NCBI RefSeq assembly: GCF_040807025.1
Contig: NC_090968.1
Coordinates: forward strand, 5,011,906 to 5,075,905
Direction: 5' to 3'
Source: Struthio camelus
Taxonomy: Eukaryota > Chordata > Aves > Struthioniformes > Struthionidae
DNA: 64,000 nt
Part shown: positions 52,276 to 64,000 of the stretch, piece after piece
How the letters are laid out: each line of letters starts with the position of its first letter
Numbering within the stretch: position 1 is the stretch's first letter
Notes under the pieces: generated by a model
Databases searched by the model: none
What the model saw: the letters and a program-made list of their open reading frames with translations, nothing else
Told to the model about the DNA's origin: nothing
Program-made: the position numbers and the translations under genes

Positions 52276-54840
52276 CCCGCGGCACGGCGGGAGGGGGGGG
52301 GTGCGCGGGAGCGCGCGCCAGCCGCGGGCCGGGGGCGCGGGGGGCAGCGCGCGGCCTGGCGCCCGCGGCCGCCCCGGGCAGGGCAGGGCAGGGGCGAGCG
52401 CGCCCCCCTCGTGCAGTGGCGCCCCTGGCGCAAGGGCCAGCCCCGGGCTAGGCGGGTGCGAGCGCACCCGCCCTCGTGCGTGCGCCTGTGCCTCGTGCAC
52501 GCGCGCCTTCCCGGGAGGAGGGAGGAAGCCGCGGGCATTAGATGAGCAACGGCGTGATTTTCCCGGAGCACCGCGGGATGACGGCCGAGAAAGCAGCCGC
52601 TGGGCCCGTGCGGGGCTGAGAACGGGCGCGCTCGTCGCCCTCGGGGCAGGCCAGCGCTCGGCCGCGGAAAGGCTCGGGAGAGCTTGTGTTGGCGCCAGGC
52701 CCTCCCTCGCCTGCGAGCAGGAAGCGGCGTGACTCTGCAGTTTGCCTCGCTTACATAAATCCCGGGGTGCCTGGGAGCACCGTAACTGGGGAGATGGGAA
52801 CGGCCTTCGCGGCGGGCAGAGGGGAGCGCCGGCCGGCGAGAACAGCCCGCCGAAGAGGGGCTGCTCGCCCCGTGCCCCTGCCGAGGGGAGGCGGCGGCCG
52901 GAGGGGCTGGCACGAAGCAGCGGCCGGGCCAGGGCGGTTACGAAACGGTCCGACCGCGCGACGTTTGCTGGGAACGCGGTGCCGCTGGGGGGGAAAAAAA
53001 AAAAATCACAATAATAACAGTAATCACAATAAACGATCGATTTGGGGCATCTGGCATGGTATTCTGGCGGGCGCTGCTGGGGCAGGAAGAGGCCTTGAGC
53101 GCGCCTGGGGCCCACGGCAAGAGCTGCCGCGTCCGCGCGGACTTTCTTCCCTGGCTTTTCCCGTCCCTCGGGGCAGGGCCTCGCTGCAGCCCCAGGTGGA
53201 CGCGTCCGGCCGCCTCGAAGCCCTGCAGCCCTCGTAGGAAGCGGAGAAGACTGCCATTGCTTTACCTCTCTTTCGTTTCCCCCCGCTCTCTTACCCCCTA
53301 GCAGAGGCCATTAGATTACGATAGATTTGTCCTCCCTAAAGAGATTAAACAAAATACACGTTGCTCACGGCTGGCTTGGCGCTGTGTTCTCGAGCTTAGA
53401 TGGCATTTCAGACCGGAAAAGCCACACGCGTATATCTGACTCTCAGCAGACAGCACTCCCTGCTGAAGCCTGTCTGATCATTCATGGCTGCAAAACTTAA
53501 GCACAGCCGTAAATCAAACACTGGCCTAAGAACTTCCTTTTCTTAAGGCAAAATTAGTCTATATAAGGAAATGGCTGAAGCAAAACTCCTCTAAGGCGAG
53601 CACTTTTCAGTATTGCTCCATGAAGTTTATCTAGATTTTCTACTCTATAAACAACAGTCAACAACAGCTAATCTCTCCAGCACGTTTGGCAAGGGAGAGA
53701 AGGGTGGGGACATTGCAATATCACTTGCCTTAAGCCCTTTCCCCTACACTCTGAGGTCTCGCTCCTTGATAACTAATAGTATGAATCAATTTGAAATACT
53801 GCAAATGCTGTTTCCAGGTAGGAGCCGGTTACCGTTGAACTCCGAGCAGCGCTTAGAGGAAGGATCCTTAGTGCTGCTGCTTGGCCCTGCTGCCGCGCTC
53901 GTACAGCCGGGCCAGCCCGCGAGACCGTGCCGCCGGGGATGCTGACGCCGTCAGCGCGCGGACCGAAGAGCTGACCTACGTCGAAGTGCTGCGTTCATAC
54001 GGAGGGGACGCAACTGTTCGTTATTAGTGAAAGTGGTTTCGTACATTGTGGAAGTATCCTTGATCTCCAAGTTAAAATGGGGCAGGGAATCTGGTCTGTG
54101 CTGTGGTTTTGTCACGTTGCATACGCATCCCATGAGTAGGAAAAGAAACAGTCTGTCTCTCAGATAGTTTCCTGCCGTCCCTGCGTGGCTTGGTTAGTAA
54201 TAACCATCCATGACAGTTCCTCAACAAAGACTCTAGACTCTTATTTGCAAAATATCCCTTTGAAATAACCTGGAGTCTTGTGCAGTTATTCCCTTTTGGC
54301 AAGCAGATTTCTCTCTTTCCAGTGGCAGGACTACTGCAAAGCGCTCCCTCATCTGCAGCTTCCCTTGGTTCAACAAGTCCCTTGCTTGCTTGAATGGCCC
54401 CAAACTCCAACTTGGCTCTGTCACCTCAGAAAAGCAGAAAAAAGTAAAACTGTCTTTGCCATTAAAAGCACAGTTCAGCTTCAGGCTGCACAGAGGACAC
54501 TCATTTCTACACCAACAAGTCAATGCAAAATATACAGCTGCAATCTGTACCCACATTGCATCACTGCAAATAACTAACTGAAGTGATGAATCAGACCCAC
54601 AGATCTGATTTCTCACTAGTACTTAGCCTTTGTTATGTAGCCTCTGCACCACAGGACGGCTTTTGTCTAGTATAAATATAACACACGGCCAGACTGATGT
54701 ATGGTGAGAAACGAGAAACACTGATTTCATTGCTATATATTTCAGGCTCTCAAGTGAAGTGAAGTGCTCCTCTCTTGCCTTTCATAAGTCTCTGCCCAAA
54801 GAGGGTGGCTGCATCTTCCAGGAGCCCAAGACATCTGCTG
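52276..54840. other. 5' flank of SLC25A37, proximal part
   Basis: The region is CpG-rich to about 53.3 kb, then AT-balanced. No gene was recognised. The longest open frames (52.04-53.12 kb, both strands) follow GC content. A TATAAATA at 54671-54678 has no promoter context around it. Confidence 0.6.
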
Positions 54841-54857
54841 ATTAGGAAGACTCATTT

Positions 54858-55120
54858 CTGCTTATCGCGGGCCCCTCCCCTGGCAGGAGATGCAGGATGC
54901 CACAGCTGCACACAGCTAGATAAAGCAGGAGTGTCTTGCTCAGAGGCAGACACCTTCTGCAAACCACAGAAATTGTGGTTTATCTACAAGATCCAGTGTG
55001 TTTTTTTTTCCTTCACAAGTCTACAGGCTCTCTAACAGCTGAGCAACACCTTATTTTAGAGTGGGTTTTATCCTCTTCATGACCTGCCAAGGGCTCTTGC
55101 CTTTGCACCCTGGTTATCTG
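54858..55120 (-). promoter_or_regulatory. SLC25A37: Candidate haematopoietic enhancer of SLC25A37
   Basis: Within about 260 bp, roughly 2.9 kb upstream of the predicted start, are CTTATC (54861-54866), CCCCTCCCC (KLF-like, about 54872-54880), CAGCTG (54903-54908) with AGATAA (54918-54923) after 9 bp, two RUNX sites as an inverted pair (AACCACA 54962-54968, TGTGGTT 54974-54980), TTATCT overlapping the second (54980-54985), and TTATCT at 55114-55119, which again lies 9 bp from CTG on the minus strand. E-box plus GATA pairs are the known binding form of GATA1/TAL1 complexes, and mitoferrin-1 is a known GATA1 target. The enhancer role is inferred from motifs alone. Confidence 0.5.
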
Positions 55121-56215
55121 ACTGCAGACAGCAGTGCTGCCGAGCTGAGAGGGGACTCTCAGGGAGTGAGAGCGGGGAAGGCTACTTAACTGTAAAGCGA
55201 TCTGTCCTCCAGCAGCGTGATGTCATGTAACAGCACATTACAGAACACTTTTTTTCTCATGTGTTTAACAGCAGGTAATTATATTTCTTATTGTGGAAAG
55301 GAAAAGGCACCCACTTACATACCGGTGTGGTGTAAACCATTCACCTTAGGAGAAGGAGCAGAGCAAATGCATGTAGTTAAGGGCATACGTTTGCAATCTT
55401 CTTATACAACGCAGCCAGACCGAACTCTCAGTCCAGGACTGATCTGCTGAGAAATCCCCAAAGCCTTTCCTTGCCAGCTTGAGAGCCAGATGCTTACCTT
55501 GAAAGAAGGATGTTTTTCATCCAGGAATTACCACTGATCGGGAATATGAGTCCATGGCTCACGAGACTTGATGTGGAAAAATGCGGATGCCTCAGCATGG
55601 CTTGCATTTAGTCCCTCACCATCACAGCGAGGCAGAACTTGGCAGGTGCTGTCCACAAACAGCCACATGAGCCTCTTCTCTTGTTCTCCGAAGAAAGGTT
55701 CACAGCCTTTGGAGAAGATTTTGAACAGTGAGTCTGGACCAAGTCCTTCCATCTCACTCACCCAAACTGTCCCTAGGTGTGTGCAAAAACAGCGGGTTTC
55801 TTGGTGTTTCTAGACCTAAACCTTCCCTTCCAACTCACCCCTTTCTCTTGAAACTTTTAGCCAGGGTTCAAGTTTTCAATGGCAACTAAGGTGAGTGGAG
55901 ACTCAGCGAGTTCGAACCTGAAAGGAGACCACTTCACCTCTCTCTCCCTCCTGCATTACCTTGGGCTGGAAACAAACTTCTCCTCTTCTGTGTCTCTCCC
56001 AAGCCCTGCACTGTTGGCTTCAGATGATGAACTGGAAAAGGGTCTCTTTGACACCAAAGTCTTAAATGATTGAACGTCCACCGCAGCCCGCTCCCAAGGG
56101 GCCGGCATCCTCAGGTGGGCGCATTTTGCAGTCCTAGAGCCTGAGGCAGAGACCAAGCTGGGAAGAAAAGGCCGCAGAAAAATATCAGTCGCTAGGACAT
56201 CTGATGTGTTCCAGT

Positions 56216-56264
56216 TATTGTTTACTGTTATATCACCAAATGCCATAAAAATAAGTAAACAATA
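56216..56264. repeat. 11-bp inverted repeat carrying two forkhead sites
   Basis: TATTGTTTACT (56216-56226) and AGTAAACAATA (56254-56264) are exact complements 27 nt apart. Each arm contains the forkhead consensus TGTTTAC. It could be a paired FOX binding element or chance. Confidence 0.6.
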
Positions 56265-57444
56265 TTGTTTTGTCTTCAGAATGGGCTGACCCACTTATTC
56301 AAACATCAGCATAAGGCATTCCTCGTTTTTATGCCTTTGCTTAAGACACCTAGATGCTACTAGCTAGATTAACAACAGAAAATCAGTCACCCAAAACATT
56401 AATCCCTGCTCTGGTATAAACTCAGAGCATATCCTTTTGCCTTGAGTCACCAGAGCAGCACTCCAGATTACCAAGGTATTAGTTTCCTAGCCAGTGTATG
56501 TATAATAGGTTTATAGCCTGCGTAGCAGATCAACCGCAGTGTGTTAGGTTGATACCAGTGGAGGGACATTAGCTTTGAATGCAAAGTAAATTAGAAAGAA
56601 TTGAGAGCCCCAGTGATGCTGTGGGATTATTCTTATGCCAAAATAGCTGAAATCTGAAAACGGACTTTCCATCTAAGCCCAGGAAGGCATCGAGCACTGC
56701 AGCTCAACTGAAGCTGTGCAGACAGATTCAGTGCCATCAGTATTTATGCAACCTCAGAGGTAAATGAGGTGTGGGTGCGAGGAATTTGGCCTGTAGGGTT
56801 TATTTCAGTGCACGCATAATCTGACCTAATTTACCATTACCTAGCTCAATGGATTAATGTAACAGGGAGAGGCAATACAGAATGTGTATAATTATGCCTG
56901 CCTTTTGTACCACTTCCTGGACCAAATCTTTTCAACAACTTGCCTTTCTGGTTTGAAGCCCTCAGGAACAATGGAAAAGGTGCAGCCCTCTGACATGATG
57001 TTAGTGCTTTCAAGATTTACTAGTGGCACAAGGTAGAGGAGGCACTGCTAGAAAGAATGACACCGCGTTTGTTTGATTTTGGTACAGCTCTCCTTTTAGC
57101 TTTGTTTACAACGCTCAGCAAAATTAGATCCAGAGGGGAGGGAGAAAAATTCTGGCTTGTTTTTCAAGTGATGAGTTCAAAACTGGTGATGATCCTGCTC
57201 TTGCATAGCCTCGGTCAGGACTTTGAACGTTGATGCGCTCTAGCAACGCTTCTAAGCAAAGCTTTGTGTGATTAAAAAACTGTGAGCTCAAGAGTATGAG
57301 AAGGAGGCTCTGCAAATGAGGTTAAGAGGAAGCATTTGGGCATCTCTCACTTGTGCTCCCCAACACCAAGTCTTGGCTACGCAGTGCAAGAACTGCTGGG
57401 TGGTGTCCTCCGACCGGTCAGGCCAGACTGGACATCGGCGTGCG

Positions 57445-57497
57445 TCCTTCTGGCTCCACAGCCTGCCTGGATTTGAAGCTCTCTGGAGCCAGAAGGA
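57445..57497. repeat. 14-bp perfect inverted repeat (hairpin)
   Basis: TCCTTCTGGCTCCA (57445-57458) and TGGAGCCAGAAGGA (57484-57497) pair perfectly around a 25-nt loop. The pairing does not extend outwards. Confidence 0.85.
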
Positions 57498-60031
57498 GCT
57501 TTCAGTTCCTTGCGTGTGCAGGACTGGGTACAAAAGGGTCTCAGCCGTGACTGGCACTCCTAGCCTGCCACCTTAATACAAGCAAATGAAAAAAATCCCT
57601 AATATTTACACTGAAGTGAGCAAAAACTGCCAGCATGTATAGGGCAATTAGACTATGGGGACAGCTCTCTGGCTTTGAAATAGGAAGAGGGAGTTTTAAC
57701 GCATACACACAAAAGTGCAAGAAGAGAAGTTCAAACAAATGCAGCTGTGAGACGCAGTTCACCCCTGCCTCCTCCTATCCAGATCCCCCTTCACCGCACC
57801 ACGAGCCAAAAAACGGGCTCCTGCATTTAGATCAGTAAAGACACACGCCGAGAGCACCAGCTGCTCCTGTATCTGCTCGCCGCGGTCCATTCTGCAGGCA
57901 GATATTTGGGAGGCTCCCGGCAGCATCGGGGAGGTGTTACTGAGAGATAGGGGCCCAGGCACGCTGCACACACCTTGCTTTGGCGGTCGCTGCTAGCCTG
58001 GATGTTTCCTAGGGGCAGCTTCTTATTTTGAAATGGCACGTGCAGAACTGGAGCTGCGCTGAGCGGGCACGGCGGCGCGGAGGCAGGGACGTGTCGTTAC
58101 CCCGCGAGGCCGGTGAGTCTGTTTTCCCCAGGCACAAACGCAGAGTCGGTCCAGTGATTTTAGCAGCAGGACCTCTAGGTCCCAGGCTCCCTCCGAATTG
58201 CGCTGGGATGACACAACTGGAATTTGGAGCTTTGATCAAAGGTCCCTTCCGTACAAAACACTGGGAACGTCAGCTTTTGTCAGCTGAACACCCAAACCAG
58301 AGACCAGGCGCGCCACCGTCGAGAGCAACAGCCAGCGGTGAAGGTTTTACTCCCACCGGTGATACTGCTAAGGGTGGAATGAAGCATATTCATAAACAAC
58401 TAATATTTTCTCTGTAGCTGCAAGGACCGTGCGTCTGGAAATAATTAGCATTCACGAAAACAACTCGCACATTCCTCTTAGGCCTCCATTTTGTGCCGCC
58501 TGCAGACTCGGGCAAATATGGTTTTAGCAGCAGCTCCCAGTTTCTGCATGTTCTCCAACATTTTTAACACCTCAGACAGCCACCTACCAGCCTGTAACAA
58601 CAGCTCGGGACAAACCCTGACCAAAGCTTGCTGATGAAGCAGAAACCATGCCCGAAAGCACGGCTTCTTGTTTGCAAGGTTTGATGGCAGCACCTTTTTT
58701 TTTTCCTAGCAGCCGATAACATGCTCCGACTCGTGCCTTCGTCTCTGTAGATGACGGCAGCGTCGGGAACAGGCTGCTGTGAAGCCGTTCCCCCGCACAT
58801 CAGGAGTCGCAGTCCCTGGTTTTTAGCTCTGAACCAGAGGTAAAGCAATTGCAAGAGGAGAGCTGCAGGGCGGGCAGCCTCCTCCCCGGCAGTGGGGTTG
58901 GCCAGGGGAAGAGGAGGACGCCAAGCCAAAGGCCCTGCTTGGAGAGGGACCGAGGAACTGACAGCGCCAGCTCGACTTTTCGCCGCTCGTTGCTGCAGGG
59001 ATGGCGAATTCGAAGGCTGGCCAGACGCGTACCAAGGCAGCGCTATTTACAGCCCGTCCTGTGCCAGGACGCGTCACGCTACGCTGGTCACTGTTGGCTG
59101 AATGTCCCCGTAAGCGAGCCGAGTGAGGGAAGGGAAGCCCTGAAGAGCCATGTGGTCCCTACAGCGCGCCGGGTAGGGACAGCAATGCCAGCCGCTGCCC
59201 CACGGCTTTGTGTTTCTCTTGCAGACCAAGAGCAGGTCTAAGAGCTCCTTATCCCTAGAGGTCCTGTCATTATCTTAGCGTAATTTTCCATCCGTTAGCA
59301 CCTGCTTTCTTGCCCAGGGCTGCATTCAGCCGTGCTAGAGATGGGGAGCGCAGCAAGCAGCCACCTTCCCAGCGTGCGCTCAAGGCCGCCTGTTCCCCTT
59401 TGGGCCACGCTAACAAGGCAAGAAGGCAGCAGCAGATCTGCTCCTGGGCCTGCTGCAGCCTTCTCAGGGAACTGCACCCCATGGATGAACGCCATCCGTC
59501 TCGGCCAACAGCGTACCCCGAGCGCTGCAGGGTCCTGCGGAGATAAAAATGCTCCTGCCGCCCCCTCCCCAGGCGGGGCGCTCCCCGCAGACGCAGCAAG
59601 GAAGGCCAAGGCCACGGAGGTGGACTGATCTCTTGGCCCCACAGCAAGCTTGGCCTGCTCCCGGCCCCTCGCCAGGGGGTCGCTGCCTCCTTCACCTCGG
59701 AGGACTTTGCTCGGGCCAAAGGCCAGGGTGATGGGGCAGGAGAAGCAGAAAGCGCCCATCCTCCCCGTGCTGCAGGCAGGACCGCCTGGACAGCGGGCCA
59801 GCAGCGCTGCAGCCCCAGGCGGCAACGAAGAGCAGGAACACTTACATCCCACTACAGAAGCCCCAGCGTCTTGGCCCAGCTGGAGCGCCGCACGGCTGGG
59901 CAGAGGTCGCTCTGCATTGCGGCTCGTGTGGATGCTCTCCAGCTGCGGTCCTTCCCCTGGCTCCTGCCCCACACCCAACCCTCTGCCCGCACCCTCTGGT
60001 AGCCTGTCCCCGCGGCGTGCGTTACCGCCTT

Positions 60032-60065
60032 CAAAGCCAAAGCCAAAGTCAAAGCCAATCAAAGC
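60032..60065. repeat. CAAAGC hexamer repeat
   Basis: CAAAGC, CAAAGC, CAAAGT and CAAAGC are in tandem, followed by CAAT and another CAAAGC. ATCAAAG within it matches the TCF/LEF consensus, but a short repeat is the simpler reading. Confidence 0.7.
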
Positions 60066-63000
60066 ACTTTAGCTGCCATGAGAAAATATATTGGAGGCGA
60101 GCCCCTTAGTTTTGAGCACGTGGCGAAGCAGCCCCGGCGGGCGGCGCGGCGCCAACCCCACCCCGGTTATCTCGCGGGCCGAGGCGGCGTTTGAGGACGC
60201 AGGGCCTCAGAGCAAGGGAGCAAAACGTGTGTTTGAGGAGCGCTGAGCAGGGCTTGAGGGACAAACACCAAAGTGTCTTGGGTGCGTACAGAAAGAGGAA
60301 GAGGAAACGTGGCGCTAAGTGAGCTCGTGTTATGAACCCGCTGCTTTCCTTGTGTACCTCCAGCCGGACAACTCCTCCAGAAGGACCCCGCTTGAGAAAT
60401 GCGGCTCCTCCGTGACACCTGGCTTTCATAAGGGGACCAGAGGGACAATCCCATTCCCCGCTGTTTCACTCCCGGCCAGATCCTCTGCATGCACTTTCTC
60501 CATTCTGAGCGCGATCGTGGCTTTCAAAAGAGGTGGTAGTCCTGGTAATCAACTCGAAATGCCTTGCAAAGGCATGATTTTGCTGCTCACCTTGCACTGT
60601 CTGAAGGCAAAGCCTTAATACAGTGTCTCAAGCTGGGACATCCAAAATACAGCATTACGTTTGAGCAGCTTGAACTGCACAGGCATGTGATGGATAGGCA
60701 GACGGACAAGCAGCAATTACATAGCATGCACTATAATTTAAGAAAATGGCAGCAGTGATTGGGTCAGATGCTATTTTTTTTCACAATTCGCTATTGCTGG
60801 ATTTCCAGGGAAGAAATCAAAGCCTCTAATGCAACAATTTGTAATGGCAAAAGAAATGAAAAGAAGTAAAAAAGCCAGAGCTGAGAAAATGTTGTGATAA
60901 AATCAAGTTTTTCTGTGTGGGAAAGTAAATAAATCTTCCAGAGTAAATGCTTTTCAGAGATGGCTGACAAGCAGAGCTATTTCTGTGGCTAGCCTCAAGG
61001 CTGCTCATGTTGCTGTGTTAATCAGATTGAATTATTACAGCATACTGAATATGAAAAACTTTGTGCAAAGTATGTGCAAAATACCACCGCAGTGACTTGG
61101 CAGGACTTGGTGTTGGTGCACATGACTCCTCAAGTTGTGGGACGGTCGGTCAGAGGGCAAGTCTAGCAAGCATCTGGCATGACTGCTTAGATGGGAAAAA
61201 ACAGGAGCCCTGCGCAAGAAAATCTGGTAGGTCCAGCTCCTTCGCTGGTGTAACTTAATATTGACCTCAGCGGATCAACTGGTGTGTATCACACAGTATG
61301 TGGCCCTGGCCGTCTTAAGCCTGGGTTTTATTCTCAACTCTGTCCCTGACTGTCTCTGCATTTTGCTTTCTCCTTCTGTAAAACAACGAACCTCTGTAAC
61401 TTGCTTTGTAATCAGCAAACGAAAAGTTGCTGCAGAAACACGAGCAGCAGAGATATGAGGGTCATCCTAGCAAGCCTGTCCCATCCGACATTACAAAATC
61501 ACCCGGTATATCACTTATCCCCTTTCTCCTGGAAGAGCAGCATATCCAGTTTAGCCCACTAGAGGCTTATGCAATACTCTCCAAACCTTGTGCCTGGACA
61601 TGCATTAATTAACAAGTATATGTTTTCGCTCACATGGCCACACTTTGTTTTGCCCGAGGCAGCTGGATGTAGTCTGAAGTTCAGGCACAGGACCACGTGC
61701 AGGCGCAGCGCGGTCTGGTCCACGGACGGAAAGCTGGCGATTAAACTCAGTTTGGGCATCGCTTTCAGCAGACCGCTGCGCTGATTCCCCAAACCAGCTC
61801 TGCGCCTGGGAGCGCGGCCTCCCTGTCCCAATGACCGAGCACGTTTACATGGCGTTTTAATGCCTCGGCAAGTCCGCTCAGCGCAGCCGGTTCAAGGGGC
61901 AGCCTCGCGGCTCGAGCGCTGCTCGCCTGCAGCCAGGCACGAGCGGGGAGCTCTCGCCCGGCGGTCAGGATTCGGCTACCCGGACAAGTCACCGCAGGGG
62001 AAGCGAGGGTGCGGGTCCGCCGTGCGGCAGCTCCTCGGTGGGATCGCCTGCCTGCCGGCTCCCGCCCTGCGGCGAGTTGGCTGCGGAAACCCCTGCCGGC
62101 CCGTGCCGAGGAGCAGCACGCCAGCAGGCAGGAAAGCCCACTACTTTACCTCCAGGTAAAGGGAATCCCATGAACGTTTTCCGATCTCAACCTGACCCAC
62201 CAGCTCGGGGGCGAAGACAGGAGGGAACCATGAAACACCTCTTAGACAACACGCTTCGACCCACAAAGGCAAATAATTGCCATGACTGAGGGTGAGTAAT
62301 GGCTAATTCGCTCCTGTGCAGTCCGAACCTAGCGGCAGCCTGGGTGTCCCCCGGGGCAGGGTCTGAGCAGAGCCGTCACGTTGACCCCATCCCGCGCGGC
62401 AGGGCCATCCATCCCCCTGCGACAGACGGACAGAGGTGAGGCTCGTCCACCTTGTAGCTTCTGTAGGCAAAGCAGCGGGCACGCATCTCTCCCCAGAGTG
62501 GCAACGCAGTTAAAGACGCTGGTCCTGAACCGAGAGCACATTGAGAAGAAAGCAATGGCAATAATACAAGGAAATTGTATCTTTTTGTGGAGTGAAAGAC
62601 TGGAAGAGGAATGAATGAATGAGTCAATCCATGGTAAGATCACGTCGAAGTTCAAGGCTAGGCCTTGGTCCTACACAGCTCCTGGATGAGTTTGCACGTG
62701 CGCTTTTGCCCTTCAAAAATGGAGCAATGCAAGCAAGGAGGAGAGGCCTACGTACCAGTTCCCTTCGTACACGTTGACTGTTTAATACACTCCGAAATCA
62801 AGGATGTTTTTGCCGTTCCGGAAGCTCAATTGTCAAGGCAGGCCCAGGCATAAAGGGATAAAGTTTCCCGCCTAGAGCCACGCTTAGGAGCAGTGGCAAA
62901 GCCGTGCCGAGACACCAGAGCTTCTGCTTGCTAGGTGAGCGCGCTGACCAGGAGACAACACTGCCTTTAGTTATAAGGAGGATTGTACTTACAGCGCGGA

Positions 63001-64000
63001 AACAAATGGACTTATCGTACCTTGGCCAGCTTGGCAGCAGGAAGCCATTTAGCCACTGCGATCTGCAGTTCATCCGTGGACTTGCTTAAGCTGAGCCCTA
63101 CGCAGCTCACACCAAGCGTGAATCTTCCTCAGAAAACTCAACTATTATGGCAATGTTGTTATTATTATGTGGATATGACGATAGTTCCTTTAAGCTAAGG
63201 CTTAACCTGAGCCTCTGAAGTTTGCAGTAACGCGTTGCTCTCAACCAGTCCTGCCGCGGTCGTCTGGGGAAGTGGGAACGGGAGCAAGGGGAGCGAACGC
63301 CAGCGCGTAACCTCTAGCAGACGCGGCAGAAGTAGCCGAGGAGCAGTAACGTCTCAGACCGATCTAGCTATTTACTATGCCAACAAGGGACACGTCTGGC
63401 AATTCCTTTTTTCTCAGATTTGCGTTTATGTGTATAAGAGATGTACCCTTACATGCATAAACTTCCTGCGTCTTTCCAGCGCTCCAGAACGATCTCCCAG
63501 CAGCTCATACGCAAGCTTTACTGCCGCTCAGTGGCAACGACCAGCACGGCCTCTTGCAGCGCGGTTTTAGCTTTGCTGGCACAGAAAGATTGCAGCAGGT
63601 TTATTACCACCGTTGCCGTTTCTTAAGGAGTAAAGGCGTTCTGGCACGACGCCCAGGAAGTGTGATTCCAAACCCAAGCTCACGCTTCGGAAAGGCAAAT
63701 ACCCGCCAGCGTTTAACCTTCGGCAACGCTACACGCAACTAGGCCCCGGGATGCCCTCGTCTGGCTGCAGGCTTCGCGGGCCGCACCTCCCAGGTGCGCG
63801 TCACCGGCTCGCCGAGTTTGTTTCCGTGTGCGGTAGCGTACATCCAGGTGACGCTGCGAACAGCTCTCGGCTTGGAGGAGCAGCATCCTGGCTTGGCTGA
63901 AACGCAAGCTTTTTAATCAAAATCCCGTGAATTGCGGTGGAAGGTCAATCCGTGATAAGCTAGATTTTGATTTACTGAAACAGAAACCTGACGGCTGCTG

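Larger units (their letters stand above)
55121..64000. other. Distal 5' flank of SLC25A37 (gene-free)
   Basis: No gene was recognised in these 8.9 kb. In other vertebrates ENTPD4 lies beyond SLC25A37 in divergent orientation, but none of its exons is seen here. About 55.2-57.3 kb is AT-balanced and CpG-poor, as conserved noncoding DNA often is. About 58.8-60.2 and 61.7-62.5 kb are GC-rich. Inverted repeats at 56.2 and 57.45 kb and a CAAAGC repeat at 60.03 kb are listed separately. Confidence 0.6.

Noticed and set aside
54671-54678. TATAAATA as a possible promoter
   Set aside because: There is no CCAAT or GC box and no CpG island or coding exon downstream. It is a common AT-rich octamer.
59295-60062. 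255-codon minus-strand open frame in the distal flank
   Set aside because: There is no match to any family I know, no splice context was seen, and the region is GC-rich. A real novel gene cannot be excluded but is not supported.

Overview
The window is vertebrate nuclear DNA, most likely from a bird. It holds four intron-bearing genes in the order STC1 (+), NKX2-6 (+), NKX3-1 (+), SLC25A37 (-). This is the conserved order known from human 8p21, and in chicken (from memory) the block lies on microchromosome 22. The whole block fits in about 46 kb, against roughly 300 kb in human (from memory). GC and CpG content are high, and almost no interspersed repeats can be recognised. Both traits fit an avian microchromosome, but the species cannot be named from the sequence alone. 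No bacterial, viral or transposon gene was seen.

Layout: 1-5.6 kb is intergenic, with a few hairpins and a probable old repeat remnant. 5.6-16.4 kb is STC1 (TATA promoter, four exons, about 3.2 kb of 3' UTR). 16.4-23.9 kb is intergenic, with a 20-bp minisatellite and CpG-rich blocks. 23.9-27.2 kb is NKX2-6 (two exons in a CpG island). 27.2-30.5 kb is a spacer. 30.5-35 kb is NKX3-1 (TATA promoter, two exons). 35-39.4 kb is a very CpG-rich spacer without a gene. 39.4-52.3 kb is SLC25A37 on the minus strand (four exons, long 3' UTR, a GC-rich minisatellite just inside intron 1 and a CpG-island promoter with a palindromic CRE). 52.3-64 kb is the 5' flank of SLC25A37. About 3 kb upstream of its promoter lies a dense cluster of GATA, E-box, RUNX and KLF-type motifs that looks like a blood-cell enhancer.

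All four coding sequences splice into intact proteins: STC1 247 aa with all 11 cysteines, NKX2-6 246 aa, NKX3-1 206 aa from the chosen start, and SLC25A37 340 aa with all three carrier signatures. Every junction is GT-AG and every phase agrees. The genes share no pathway. STC1 is a secreted glycoprotein hormone. The two NK homeobox genes are neighbouring developmental regulators (pharyngeal/heart and prostate/sclerotome fields in other vertebrates). SLC25A37 imports iron into mitochondria for haem synthesis. Their linkage is old and may be kept by shared regulatory DNA, which is an inference.

The extra signals worth a look are in regulation and DNA structure: the SLC25A37 upstream motif cluster, three minisatellites, a 43-nt near-perfect intronic hairpin, a weak splice donor backed by a U-tract, and a GC-rich block inside the STC1 3' UTR. 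I found no clear new gene system. Motif positions were read by eye; conservation and expression could not be tested here.
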